Shown here piece after piece: positions 15,819-23,761 of a stretch of DNA of 37,091 bases. Within the stretch, counting starts at the first letter, position 1. Every line of letters begins with the position of its first letter. Under the pieces are notes generated by a model. That model was given only the letters and a program-made list of their open reading frames with translations. It was not told where the DNA came from and searched no databases. The DNA lies in contig JAFVPI010000080.1 in NCBI GenBank assembly GCA_017505405.1, positions 1-37,091 of the forward strand, read 5' to 3'. This stretch comes from Mogibacterium sp. (GTDB lineage Bacteria; Bacillota; Clostridia; Peptostreptococcales; Anaerovoracaceae). A program made the position numbers and the translations under genes.

Positions 15819-15875
15819 CGTTAGAACCGTTGACATTACAACGAGCAGGTGCTATATTGTGCTTAACGTTAGAAC
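15819..15875 (+). promoter_or_regulatory. Consensus sigma-A promoter flanked by direct repeats, for the Rrf2 operon
   Basis: TTGACA at 15830-15835 and TATATT at 15853-15858 have an exact 17-nt spacer. The 9-mer CGTTAGAAC occurs just upstream of the -35 box (15819-15827) and again downstream of the -10 box (15867-15875), 48 nt apart. This is a likely operator pair for the Rrf2 protein encoded directly downstream. Confidence 0.85.
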
Positions 15876-15890
15876 TGCGGAGGTTACAAC

Positions 15891-16349
15891 ATGCAGATTT
15901 CAAGCAGATTTACAATTGCCTTGCACATTTTCGCTGCAATGGACGTATTTGGAGGGGATTATAAGATCACCAGCGAGTTCCTTGCCGGCAGCATTCAGAC
16001 GAATCCTGTAATCATAAGGAATATTCTTGCACAGCTGAGAAATGCAGGCCTTGTGCACATTCAGCGCGGATCCGGCGGAGCTGAGATTGCTAAGGATCCG
16101 GAGGAGATCACTTTCTATGATATCTACAGGGCGGTGGAATCAGTTGAGGATGGAAAACTCTTCAGGTTCCACAGTAATCCTAATCCTGACTGCCCGGTCG
16201 GCAGGAATATCCATAATCTTCTCGATGACATGCTCGACGATATACAGAGTGCAATGGAGCAGGAGATGAAGCGATACACAGTAGCTGACCTGGACTACGG
16301 TATAGAGAGCCTTGTCAGCATTGAAGGGACAGGAGGAGGTATTGAATGA
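15891..16349 (+). CDS. Rrf2 family transcriptional regulator
   Basis: This 152-residue winged-helix regulator has the Rrf2 start MQISSRFTIALHIFAAMD, the helix-turn-helix SEFLAGSIQTNPVIIRNILAQLRNAGLV and the wing QRGSGGAEIAKDPEEI. Rrf2 proteins of the IscR/NsrR type bind an Fe-S cluster through three Cys; only one Cys (NPDCPVG, near residue 99) is present here, so it resembles the cluster-free YwnA/CymR-like members and may sense another signal. GGAGG precedes the ATG. The stop overlaps the next start (ATGA). It heads a seven-gene operon and probably represses it through the CGTTAGAAC repeats. Confidence 0.9.
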   Translation: MQISSRFTIALHIFAAMDVFGGDYKITSEFLAGSIQTNPVIIRNILAQLRNAGLVHIQRGSGGAEIAKDPEEITFYDIYRAVESVEDGKLFRFHSNPNPDCPVGRNIHNLLDDMLDDIQSAMEQEMKRYTVADLDYGIESLVSIEGTGGGIE

Positions 16350-16960
16350 GAACAGCAAAAGATTGCTTTAAGATACTGCGTGACATCAGGGATACATCGA
16401 TGGCAACTGTCGGTAAAGACGGGCTGCCAAGGCTCCGCATCATCGATACCATGCTGGTCGAAAGTGATGATGAAGGCGACAGACTGTATTTCCTGACAGC
16501 CCGGGGCAAAGATTTTTACAGAGAGCTGATGGAAAACCGCTATGTTGCTATTACAGGTCTGAATGATAGATGGGAGACTGTAAGAGTCAGAGGCAAGGTA
16601 GCGAATGCCGGACAGGAGCTTCTGGAGAAGATATTCATTGAGAATCCTTCAATGAATAATGTGTACCCGGGTGATACAAGGGACATACTGGAAGTCTTCT
16701 GCCTGTATGAGGGCGAAGGCGAATACTTCTGCCTGGCGACAGAGCCGATAGAGCGCGAATCGTTCTCATTTGGTCCGGGGGAGGTAACTGAGAAAGGCTA
16801 CGAGATCACAAACGAGTGCATAGGCTGCGGGACGTGTAGCACAGGATGCCCACAGAAGGCGATAGATGACGGGCAGCTATATGTCATAAGACAGAATAAC
16901 TGCCTTCACTGTGGCAGATGTTATGAGAACTGCCCTGTACAGGCTATCATCAGAAAGTAA
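16346..16960 (+). CDS. PNPOx-fold flavoprotein fused to a 2[4Fe-4S] ferredoxin domain (copy 2)
   Basis: The 204 residues have the same layout as the protein at 10417-11043: a flavin-binding split barrel (residues 1-140: DTSMATVGKDGLPRLRIIDTM, RLYFLTARGKDFYREL) and a ferredoxin end with CIGCGTCSTGCP (about 158-169) and CLHCGRCYENCP (about 187-198). The two proteins match along their whole length but differ at many positions, so they are old paralogues. This copy is coupled to the Rrf2 gene by a 4-nt overlap and is followed after 12 nt by the transporter genes. A role in reducing the transported compound, or in protecting against it, is a guess from context. Confidence 0.9.
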   Translation: MRTAKDCFKILRDIRDTSMATVGKDGLPRLRIIDTMLVESDDEGDRLYFLTARGKDFYRELMENRYVAITGLNDRWETVRVRGKVANAGQELLEKIFIENPSMNNVYPGDTRDILEVFCLYEGEGEYFCLATEPIERESFSFGPGEVTEKGYEITNECIGCGTCSTGCPQKAIDDGQLYVIRQNNCLHCGRCYENCPVQAIIRK

Positions 16961-16972
16961 CGGATCACAAGC

Positions 16973-17611
16973 ATGATAACAGGCATAGCTGAATACATAT
17001 CAACACATACAATGCAGCTGCTGGGGCAGATAGCGACGCATACAGGCATCAGCCTTTTTGCGCTGCTGGTCGCCGCCGTCATCGGCATACCGTGCGGATA
17101 CCTGGCCTCGCGGTCTGAGAAAGCAGAACTCATAGTCTCTGCTCCGTTTGAGATGCTCAGAGTCGTGCCTTCACTTGCGTTCCTGATACTTCTCATACCT
17201 GTAATGGGCACGGGACTGGCACCGACGATCGTGGCGCTGACAGTGCTTGCCGTGCCGCCGATCCTGCTGAATACGATCGTGGGATTCAGGACCGTACCTG
17301 ACTTCATGATCGAATCAGCCATGGGAATAGGGATGACAGATAAAGAAATATTACACAAAGTCAGGATACCTGCTGCGATGCCTATGATACTGGCAGGAGT
17401 GAGGACAGCGCTGGTCGAGGTTTTCGCAAGCACGACTCTTGCAGCCAAGATAGGTGCCGGAGGCCTTGGGGAGATAATATTTACCGGCCTCGGACTCAAC
17501 CGAACTGATCTGCTCGTGCTGGGCGGTGTGCTGACTGCCGTTTTGTCACTTGCTGCAGGCGGGGTGTTTGATGCCTTGTCCAGAAGGATCATGAAATATA
17601 AATACGTGTAA
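16973..17611 (+). CDS. OpuC/ProU-type ABC transporter permease (first)
   Basis: This 212-residue inner-membrane subunit has the binding-protein-dependent permease fold with about five helices (ISLFALLVAAVIGIPCGYL, VPSLAFLILLIPVMGTGLAP, VVALTVLAVPPILLNTIVG). The EAA loop reads ESAMGIGMTDKEILHKVRIPAAMPMILAG. This pattern is typical of the glycine betaine/carnitine/choline (OpuCB, ProW) group. A second, related permease is encoded at 19311-19919, so the channel is probably a heterodimer. The binding-protein gene follows after 17 nt. Confidence 0.9.
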   Translation: MITGIAEYISTHTMQLLGQIATHTGISLFALLVAAVIGIPCGYLASRSEKAELIVSAPFEMLRVVPSLAFLILLIPVMGTGLAPTIVALTVLAVPPILLNTIVGFRTVPDFMIESAMGIGMTDKEILHKVRIPAAMPMILAGVRTALVEVFASTTLAAKIGAGGLGEIIFTGLGLNRTDLLVLGGVLTAVLSLAAGGVFDALSRRIMKYKYV

Positions 17612-17628
17612 AAAGGGAGAAACTTGAG

Positions 17629-18531
17629 ATGAAAAACTACAGAAGACTGTTTGCTGTAATTATAGCAGCTGTAATGGCACTTTCACTTGCTGCGTGCGGA
17701 GGCAGTGATACTACATCCGGCGGAGATAAGAGTGTGATCGTCGGGTCCAAGGATTTTACCGAGAATGAGATCATTGCAGAGATATATGCTCTTGCTTTGG
17801 AAGACTCAGGGTTCACTGTAGAGAGAAAAATGAATATAGCAGGATCAGTTGTCCATACAAGTATTACAAGCGGCGAGATCGATATATATCCTGAATATAC
17901 AGGTACCGGGCTGATTTCCATACTGCAGAAGGAAGCACTGACTGATCAGGATGAAGTCTACAATACAGTAAAGGATGAGTACGACAAGCAGTTCAGCATC
18001 ACCTGGCTCGATTATGCGGAAGCTAACGACGGACAGGGGCTCTTCGTTGCGAAAAGAGCAAGCGATGAATACGGAATCACAACGATTTCCGATTTGCAGG
18101 CCAATGCGGACAAGCTGAGATTTGCTTCTCAGGGCGAATTCGATGAGAGAGATGACGGGATCCCGGGACTGACCAAGGTTTACGGACCATTCAACTGGAA
18201 ATCGTCAAAAATATATGACAACGGCCTCAAGTGGGAAGTCGTAGACAGCGATGAAGCAGATGTAGCTCCGGCTTATACGACTGAAGCCAGGCTTACGGAG
18301 ACAGACAAGTTTGTTCTGCTCGAAGATGACAAGCATATGTGGCCGCCATACAACCTGGCGCCGATAGTCAGGAATGAAGTGCTTGAGCAGTATCCGGAGA
18401 TCGCAGAAGTGCTGAATGCCGTATCTGCGACGCTTGACACGGAGACTGTCACGCAGCTCAATGCGAAAGTGGATATAGACGGAGAGGAATACGAGGATGT
18501 AGCTCTCGAATACTGGGAGAGCATCAAATAG
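17629..18531 (+). CDS. Osmoprotectant-type substrate-binding lipoprotein (OpuAC/OpuCC family)
   Basis: The 300-residue protein has a lipoprotein signal peptide: basic start, hydrophobic core, and the lipobox LAAC with the lipidated Cys at residue 23. It should be anchored outside the membrane and deliver ligand to the two permeases. The mature part matches the OpuAC family: VIVGSKDFTENEIIAEIYA, the conserved SGEIDIYPEYTGTGL near residue 85-100, and APAYTTEARL in the second lobe. Family ligands are quaternary amines such as glycine betaine, carnitine or choline; conserved Tyr residues in the PEYTGT region fit, but the ligand is not proven. GGGAGA lies upstream of the start. Confidence 0.92.
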   Translation: MKNYRRLFAVIIAAVMALSLAACGGSDTTSGGDKSVIVGSKDFTENEIIAEIYALALEDSGFTVERKMNIAGSVVHTSITSGEIDIYPEYTGTGLISILQKEALTDQDEVYNTVKDEYDKQFSITWLDYAEANDGQGLFVAKRASDEYGITTISDLQANADKLRFASQGEFDERDDGIPGLTKVYGPFNWKSSKIYDNGLKWEVVDSDEADVAPAYTTEARLTETDKFVLLEDDKHMWPPYNLAPIVRNEVLEQYPEIAEVLNAVSATLDTETVTQLNAKVDIDGEEYEDVALEYWESIK

Positions 18532-18546
18532 ATAAGGAAAGCGCAT

Positions 18547-19314
18547 ATGTCTGTAATCATTTATGACAAAGTATGCAAAAGGTTTGAAAGCAGCAAAGGC
18601 TATGCTGTCGATCATGTAAGTGCGGAGATCGGGGAGGGCGAGTTCATTACCATCCTCGGTTCTTCAGGCTGCGGTAAAACGACCTTACTCAAGCTGACAA
18701 ACAGACTCTATGACCCTGACAGTGGCAGGATAATGGTGGCAGGAAAAGATATTTCCTCTGTTGACCCGGTCGAACTCAGACGCAGCATGGGATATGTGAT
18801 ACAGCAGGTCGGTCTTTTCCCGCACATGACTATCCGGGACAATATTACAGCGATCCCGGCTCTTATGAAGTGGGACAGGAAGAGGATAGATGACAGGGCA
18901 GATGAACTTCTCAGCCTGGTCGGTCTTGAACCTTCGGAGTTCAGAGACAGATATCCGCATCAATTGTCAGGAGGTCAGCAGCAGAGAGTAGGACTTGCGC
19001 GGGCACTTGTACTTGACCCGGATATCATGCTGATGGATGAACCTTTCGGCGCGATCGATGCGATCACAAGGCTCAATCTTCAGAATGAACTTATGCGATT
19101 ACATCGCGAACTTGGAAAGACCATACTTTTTGTTACGCATGACATCAATGAGGCATTTAAACTGGGCGACAGAGTAATGGTAATGAATGAAGGCAGACTG
19201 CTGCAGTTTGATGAACCCCATGAGATCGCCCGACACCCGGCGGATGATTTCGTCAGTACACTGATAGAATCGGCCAGAAGTCAGGAACACTTCTGGACAG
19301 AGAACGAAGAATGA
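18547..19314 (+). CDS. OpuC/ProV-type ABC transporter ATP-binding protein without CBS domains
   Basis: This 255-residue cytoplasmic ATPase energises the transporter. It has Walker A GSSGCGKTT (about residues 37-45), the Q-loop QQVGLFPHMT, the ABC signature LSGGQQQRVGLARAL (about 140-154), Walker B DIMLMDEPFGAID and the switch His in FVTHD. OpuCA/ProV homologues that sense ionic strength carry C-terminal CBS domains and are about 380-400 residues long; this one ends right after the ATPase core (HFWTENEE), so it lacks that osmosensor. That suggests uptake for metabolism rather than for osmotic control. The stop overlaps the next gene by 4 nt. Confidence 0.92.
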   Translation: MSVIIYDKVCKRFESSKGYAVDHVSAEIGEGEFITILGSSGCGKTTLLKLTNRLYDPDSGRIMVAGKDISSVDPVELRRSMGYVIQQVGLFPHMTIRDNITAIPALMKWDRKRIDDRADELLSLVGLEPSEFRDRYPHQLSGGQQQRVGLARALVLDPDIMLMDEPFGAIDAITRLNLQNELMRLHRELGKTILFVTHDINEAFKLGDRVMVMNEGRLLQFDEPHEIARHPADDFVSTLIESARSQEHFWTENEE

Positions 19315-19919
19315 TCGAATATTTCAAAAGACATCCGGACAAAGTAATAGAGCCTCTGCTGCAGCACATTGAACTTGTGCTGATAACTCTGGTGATCTCA
19401 ATTGCAGTCACTTCAGTGCTGACTGTTATTGCAATGCGCTCGGAGAGGGTATCAAGGGTAATGAACAACGTACTCGCTGTCGTATATTCAGTACCTTCAC
19501 TTGCTTTGTTCGCGCTTCTTATCCCTGTCACAGGCCTTGGGAGGACCTCCGCTATTTTCGTACTCACGCTCTATAATCAGTACCTGCTGCTGAGAAATTT
19601 CACAACAGGATTGAGAGAGGCAGATCCTGCGGCATGCGAAGCGGCAAAAGGTATAGGCATGACGGACATGCAGATCCTTTACAAAATCAGGCTGCCTCTT
19701 GCACGAAAAGCTATATTCGCAGGCATACGTCTTGCGGTAGTGTCGACGATTGGCATAGGAACGATAGCTGCAGCGATCAATGCCGGAGGCCTGGGGGTGC
19801 TGCTTCTGGAAGGCCTCAGGACCATACATACCGCCAAGATACTGTGGGGAAGCATCCTTTCCGCCGGACTGGCGATTATCATCAACAGATTGCTTAAACT
19901 CGTAGAAAACAGAATGTGA
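19311..19919 (+). CDS. OpuC/ProU-type ABC transporter permease (second)
   Basis: The 202-residue membrane protein is related to the one at 16973-17611, with helices such as LVLITLVISIAVTSVLTVIA and SVPSLALFALLIPVTGLGR and the EAA loop EAAKGIGMTDMQILYKIRLPLARKAIFAG. It is translationally coupled to the ATPase gene by an ATGA overlap. The gene order permease, binding protein, ATPase, permease differs from the common OpuCA-B-C-D order. The MDR oxidoreductase gene follows after 7 nt. Confidence 0.9.
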   Translation: MIEYFKRHPDKVIEPLLQHIELVLITLVISIAVTSVLTVIAMRSERVSRVMNNVLAVVYSVPSLALFALLIPVTGLGRTSAIFVLTLYNQYLLLRNFTTGLREADPAACEAAKGIGMTDMQILYKIRLPLARKAIFAGIRLAVVSTIGIGTIAAAINAGGLGVLLLEGLRTIHTAKILWGSILSAGLAIIINRLLKLVENRM

Positions 19920-19926
19920 GGTCAAC

Positions 19927-20889
19927 ATGAAAGCTGTAGTGATTTACGAGCTGGGCGGTCCGGAAAAACTGATATACACTGAAGTACCGACTCCCGATGT
20001 AAAGCCGGGATGGTCCCTTGTAAGGATAATGGGACGCGGGATCAATCACTCTGAGATATTCACAAGGAACGGATTGTCTCCGACTGTAAAGTTTCCAAGG
20101 ATCCTCGGGATAGAATGTGTAGGTATAATCGAAAAAAGCACTGATGAAGACAGGCTGCCTGCCGGTCAGCGTATCATCTCGATAATGGGAGAGATGGGAA
20201 GAGAATTCGACGGAAGCTACGCAGAATACACGCTCCTGCCGAATGATCAGATCTATCCGGTCGAAACAGATCTTCCATGGGATATCCTTGCGGCTATTCC
20301 CGAGACATACTATACAGCATATGGTTCCTTTAAAAACCTCAGAATCGAAGAAGGAGACAGGGTGCTGGTGCGCGGAGGCACAAGCGGAGTCGGCGTTGCA
20401 TTCCTAAGGCTTGTCAAATCCAGGTTCCCAGACATGCATGTTGCGGGAAGCTCGCGCAGCGCACAAAAGACAGAGATGATGCTTGCTGCCGGGTATGATG
20501 AGGTGATACTCGAAACAGATGGAAAACTGGAAACCGGGGAGTGTTTTGACAAGGTGCTCGAACTCATAGGTCCGGCGACATTGAAGGATACTTTTGCCCA
20601 TATGAATGAAGCCGGAATAGTATGCAGCACAGGTCAGCTTGGAGGAGAGTGGTATCTGAATGATTTTGATCCGATCTTTGAACTCCCTGCAAATGGCTAT
20701 CTGACCAGCTTCTATTCAGGGAATGTAGACAGCAGCAGACTTCAGGAGATGCTGGATTATATAAAAGAATATGACGTTGATGTAAGACCGGAACGGGTTT
20801 TCACACTTGATCAGATACCGGAAGCTCATGCATATCTTGACAGCAGCAGGAGTTTCGGCAAAGTCGTTGCGGTCGATACAATCAGATAA
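19927..20889 (+). CDS. Zinc-independent MDR family (quinone oxidoreductase-like) protein
   Basis: The 320 residues belong to the medium-chain dehydrogenase/reductase superfamily: an N-terminal GroES-like domain (PGWSLVRIMGRGINHSEIFTRNG, RILGIECVGIIE) and a nucleotide-binding domain (GDRVLVRGGTSGVGVAFLRLVK at about 140-161, the dinucleotide loop; VAGSSRS follows the second strand). The zinc ligands of alcohol dehydrogenases are absent (the usual Cys/His pair is NHSE; no four-Cys loop), so it is a quinone-reductase or enoyl-reductase-type enzyme that uses NADPH. It is the last gene of the seven-gene Rrf2 operon and ends 2 nt before repeat R5, whose hairpin probably terminates transcription. Confidence 0.88.
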   Translation: MKAVVIYELGGPEKLIYTEVPTPDVKPGWSLVRIMGRGINHSEIFTRNGLSPTVKFPRILGIECVGIIEKSTDEDRLPAGQRIISIMGEMGREFDGSYAEYTLLPNDQIYPVETDLPWDILAAIPETYYTAYGSFKNLRIEEGDRVLVRGGTSGVGVAFLRLVKSRFPDMHVAGSSRSAQKTEMMLAAGYDEVILETDGKLETGECFDKVLELIGPATLKDTFAHMNEAGIVCSTGQLGGEWYLNDFDPIFELPANGYLTSFYSGNVDSSRLQEMLDYIKEYDVDVRPERVFTLDQIPEAHAYLDSSRSFGKVVAVDTIR

Positions 20890-20891
20890 AC

Positions 20892-21055
20892 AAAAGAGCC
20901 TTGAAACTTCGATGTTTCAAGGCTTTTCTGGTGGATGATCAGGGGCTCGAATGCGATATTATCTGATTTCCTTAATCGCTCTAAGCGTTGAAAAGAAAGG
21001 AGTTGACGTCGTCCGCAGGGTGTCCCTTCTTAGGAGTGTAACAATAGGTGTAACC
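20892..21055 (-). repeat. tRNA-3'-end repeat R5 (A tail)
   Basis: An 11-bp hairpin (AGCCTTGAAAC 20897-20907 with GTTTCAAGGCT 20914-20924) shares its stem sequence with R2 and R6. The 23-nt core is at 20929-20951, and the A tail ends in GTGTAACAATAGGTGTAACC. The promoter of the Phd/Doc genes begins 7 nt after it. Confidence 0.85.
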
Positions 21056-21061
21056 ATAGTA

Positions 21062-21117
21062 TTGACAATAGAATCCGTACAAATATAATAAATATAGGAT
21101 ATATTCATAGTACAAAT
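21062..21117 (+). promoter_or_regulatory. Promoter and operator of the Phd/Doc operon
   Basis: TTGACA (21062-21067), a 16-nt spacer and TATAAT (21084-21089) make a strong promoter. GTACAAAT occurs at 21077-21084, overlapping the -10 box, and again at 21110-21117. Between them AATATA-GGA-TATATT (21091-21105) is a perfect inverted repeat. These are likely Phd operators for autoregulation. Confidence 0.8.
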
Positions 21118-21133
21118 TGATTGGAGACTCACG

Positions 21134-21379
21134 ATGCTTATCAACACTGATACGATCTTTTCGATGACTCAGGCAAATCAGAATTTTTCTGCTGTTGCGC
21201 GTGCTGTCGACCGTAATGGCGAAGCCGTCGTCTTCAAGAACAATAGGCCCAAATACTTGGTCGTAAATATGGAAAACAGCGATTATTTACTTGACCTTAC
21301 AGAAGATGAAAGAATAGAGATCGTTGCTAAAAGGGTCTTGAATAAATACCTGGGTGCCTTTAAGGAGCTTGCAAAATGA
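21134..21379 (+). CDS. Phd/YefM family antitoxin
   Basis: This 81-residue protein neutralises the Doc toxin encoded next to it and represses the operon. It has the Phd fold start TDTIFSMTQANQNFSAVARAVDRNGEAVVFKNNRPKYLV in the N-terminal 55 residues, which binds DNA; the C-terminal part (LTEDERIEIVAKRVLNKYLGAF) would wrap the toxin. GGAG precedes the ATG by a normal distance. The stop overlaps the doc start (ATGA). Confidence 0.93.
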   Translation: MLINTDTIFSMTQANQNFSAVARAVDRNGEAVVFKNNRPKYLVVNMENSDYLLDLTEDERIEIVAKRVLNKYLGAFKELAK

Positions 21380-21753
21380 CGAAAATCAGCAGTGAAAAAA
21401 TCAAACTGCTCCATCAGCTGATGGCAGAAGCAACCGGAGGCAGTATTGGATTGAGAGATGAAGGATTGCTTGATTCTGCAGTGGAAGGTGCATTTGCAAC
21501 CTTTGATGGTGTTGAATTGTATCCATCAAAAGAGGAAAAAGCTGCAAAACTAGGCTACTCGCTTGTTTCGAATCATGCATTCGTTGATGGTAACAAGCGA
21601 ATAGGCGTTTATGTTATGATCAGCTTTCTGGAACTCAATGGGATCCACATAGATTCAAGCGACGAAGATATCATTGCATTGGGACTTGGCGTAGCTGACG
21701 GCAGCATGAGTCAGGACGATGTGCTAAAATGGATATATGCACACAGAATATAA
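21376..21753 (+). CDS. doc: Doc-type Fic-fold toxin
   Basis: Doc phosphorylates elongation factor Tu and stops translation. The 125 residues carry the Doc motif HAFVDGNKRIG with the catalytic His67, and the N-terminal LRDEGLLDSAVEGAFATFDG typical of the family. Unlike AMPylating Fic proteins it has NKR rather than GNGR, as expected of Doc. Translational coupling with the antitoxin gene (4-nt overlap) is complete and both genes look intact. The pair is bounded upstream by repeat R5. It probably stabilises this region or serves in phage defence. Confidence 0.93.
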   Translation: MTKISSEKIKLLHQLMAEATGGSIGLRDEGLLDSAVEGAFATFDGVELYPSKEEKAAKLGYSLVSNHAFVDGNKRIGVYVMISFLELNGIHIDSSDEDIIALGLGVADGSMSQDDVLKWIYAHRI

Positions 21754-21810
21754 AGAATGCAGAAGGCATTTGAATTGGACGCTGACTTGGCTTAATAAAG
21801 GAGGATCGAA

Positions 21811-22752
21811 ATGGAGATCAAAGCAGTAAAGTTCAGGACAGGCGGGTTTTATTCGCAGCCATTCGTTTTCGGAGGAGAAGAAGGACCTGAGAAGTTTGAT
21901 TCAAAAGTAAGATATCGCGGAAGTCTGCAGAACTATCTGATCGACACCGGTGACGAGGTCATACTTGTAGATACGGGGCTTCCTGCAGGCACACCGGAAG
22001 AGGTGCCGGATGAGACAAGTCTTTTGTATACAGGAAAAGACATCTGCAGCTATATGGAAGCATTTGCAGGTTTGGGCTACAAACCTGAACAGGTGACAAA
22101 GATACTGCTCACGCATAAACACGGAGATCATTCCGGTGAATTGCGTGCTTTCCCAAATGCAGAGATCTTTGTGAATGAAGAAGAGGTGTCGGCAGATGAG
22201 TTGCAGGGGATCGGCAATATCGTCCCTGTCAGTTTTACTGATGGTGCCTATTACAACTTCCCGGAGTCACAGAAGATCGTGGATGGCATTTATCTCATCA
22301 GGGCAAAAGGACATACCAATGGCAACAGCCTTGTGATTGCTGAAAATGATGGCCTGTTCTATATGTTTGAGGGCGACATAACATATGTAGACGAAGCTCT
22401 GTACGAGAATAAACTGTCGATCGTGTATGATGATCAGCAGGCAGCCCGCGAGACGCTTGACATGGTACGCGAGTTCGTCAGCGAACATAAGACGGTCTAT
22501 ATGGGCACACATACACCGCAGGGTTATGAAAACCTTGAGGCGAAAAGAGTGATGGATCTGGACGATCCTGTTCCTACTATCCTTGCAGAAGTCGACTTCA
22601 CTGATGCAAAAGCGTCCGGAAAATATGTTTGCTCCATCTGCGGATATGTCTATGACCCTGCAGAGCATGACGGCACAGAATTTGAAGATTTGCCTGATTA
22701 CTGGAAGTGCCCGAGATGCAAACAGGGTAAGGAAAAGTTCAATAAAGCATGA
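21811..22752 (+). CDS. Metallo-beta-lactamase fold hydrolase with C-terminal rubredoxin domain
   Basis: The 313 residues join two domains. Residues 1-255 are a lactonase-like metallo-beta-lactamase fold with the metal motif THKHGDH (His102, His104, Asp106, His107), a later His in AKGHTNGNS, Asp in FEGDITYVD and His in MGTHTPQG; all dinuclear-site ligands are present. Residues about 270-313 are a rubredoxin with CSIC (274, 277) and CPRC (300, 303) around [10 protein letters not shown] and YWKCP. Flavodiiron proteins also combine these domains but have a flavodoxin domain that is missing here. The rubredoxin may bring electrons to a di-iron site, so oxidoreductase activity is as likely as hydrolysis. 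AAAGGAGG precedes the start. Confidence 0.9.
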   Translation: MEIKAVKFRTGGFYSQPFVFGGEEGPEKFDSKVRYRGSLQNYLIDTGDEVILVDTGLPAGTPEEVPDETSLLYTGKDICSYMEAFAGLGYKPEQVTKILLTHKHGDHSGELRAFPNAEIFVNEEEVSADELQGIGNIVPVSFTDGAYYNFPESQKIVDGIYLIRAKGHTNGNSLVIAENDGLFYMFEGDITYVDEALYENKLSIVYDDQQAARETLDMVREFVSEHKTVYMGTHTPQGYENLEAKRVMDLDDPVPTILAEVDFTDAKASGKYVCSICGYVYDPAEHDGTEFEDLPDYWKCPRCKQGKEKFNKA

Positions 22753-22800
22753 TGGCGATGCTATGCTGTATCTGCATCGCAGCCTGATCGCTGCAGCGAT

Positions 22801-22973
22801 AAAAACAACGAGCCTTGAAATCATTGTGATCTCAAGGCTCGTTGTTTGGTGGATGATCAGGGGCTCGAATGCGACAATAACAAAAATGATGAATTGCTCA
22901 ATATGTTGAAATGAAAGGAGTACACGCCGTCCGCAGGGTGTCCCTTTTTCAAAGTGTAACAATAAGTGTAACC
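22801..22973 (-). repeat. tRNA-3'-end repeat R6 (A tail)
   Basis: A long hairpin (AAACAACGAGCCTTGA 22802-22817 with TCAAGGCTCGTTGTTT 22831-22846, continuing inward past one mismatch) is followed by the core at 22846-22868 and an A tail ending in GTGTAACAATAAGTGTAACC. The TetR stop codon starts 8 nt beyond. Confidence 0.85.
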
Positions 22974-22980
22974 ATAAGCT

Positions 22981-23520
22981 CTAAAGATACTTCACAAGCG
23001 AAGGCGGCATCAGTTTTTCAAAAGCCGGAATCGTTGCTGATGCCGGGATGACGTTATTGATCAGCAGATTGTGTTCCATATAGCCGATACAGCCGAAGAG
23101 GTATATGTCGATTGCAACCAGTAATTCTTCCGTGATCTCATCGTGAAATACCGTTGTGATCAGTTTACAGATGCAGTCCTTGAGAGGCTGAAAAATGCTT
23201 AGGCGGAAATTATTCTGGCCGGTATATTTGACTATATTAACATAGAAGTCGCTGTTATCGCAGATGCCCTGAACCAGAGCACAGATATAATCGTGCAGAG
23301 TCCGGGATTCACCATTACGAAGCTCGACTTCATCAAGTATTGCTGTATACACCTTGGCGATGAGATCGTTCCTATCCCTGAAGTGATTGTAGAATGTCCG
23401 CTGGCTGACACCGCAGTATTCACATATCATATTGACAGAGACTCTGTCGACAGGGTATTTGCTGAACAGTTCTATCGCTGATTCGCGAAGGAGTTCTTTT
23501 GAGCTCTTTTTCTTTTGCAT
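22981..23520 (-). CDS. TetR family transcriptional regulator
   Basis: The 179-residue protein has the TetR DNA-binding start: ELLRESAIELFSKYPVDRVSVNMICEYCGVSQRTFYNHFRDRNDLIAKVY (about residues 8-57), with helix-turn-helix SVNMICEYCGVSQRTFYNHF. The C-terminal ligand domain is not close to a family I can name. GGAG precedes the ATG. It is divergent from the dehydratase-like operon starting at 23762, which it probably represses; no perfect operator palindrome was found, only TGAATT-CAAAC-AATTCA at about 23627-23643. Confidence 0.92.
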   Translation of the reverse strand: MQKKKSSKELLRESAIELFSKYPVDRVSVNMICEYCGVSQRTFYNHFRDRNDLIAKVYTAILDEVELRNGESRTLHDYICALVQGICDNSDFYVNIVKYTGQNNFRLSIFQPLKDCICKLITTVFHDEITEELLVAIDIYLFGCIGYMEHNLLINNVIPASATIPAFEKLMPPSLVKYL

Positions 23521-23652
23521 AAAGTTCTCCTATATTAACACGCGGCTTCATAAAATAAATAGTTTGCGAAATAATGCATGTTTTAACAGATATATGAATT
23601 TACTGAGATTTTACCACTAAATATACTGAATTCAAACAATTCAATTTCAGTG

Positions 23653-23738
23653 GAACCAATTTATCCCTCTCAAGATAAGTTGCAACCATATAAACTCCTG
23701 ACTGAGGCTTGAGATCGGTCAGGAGTATTGCTGTCGTA
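23653..23738 (+). repeat. Two-hairpin repeat, copy 1 (loop-loop complementary)
   Basis: Hairpin 1 is CAATTTATC (23657-23665) with GATAAGTTG (23674-23682), loop CCTCTCAA. Hairpin 2 is ACTCCTGACTG (23694-23704) with CGGTCAGGAGT (23716-23726), loop AGGCTTGAGAT. TCTCAA of the first loop is complementary to TTGAGA of the second. The sequence is nearly repeated at 27411-27483. It lies in the leader of the dehydratase-like operon, 35 nt before the start codon. Confidence 0.8.
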
Positions 23739-23761
23739 TAGAAATCGGAGCAAAACCTATT

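Noticed and set aside
23694..23726. A known riboswitch class in the dehydratase operon leader
   Set aside because: The hairpin is part of a repeat also found behind other genes, and no known aptamer consensus is visible.
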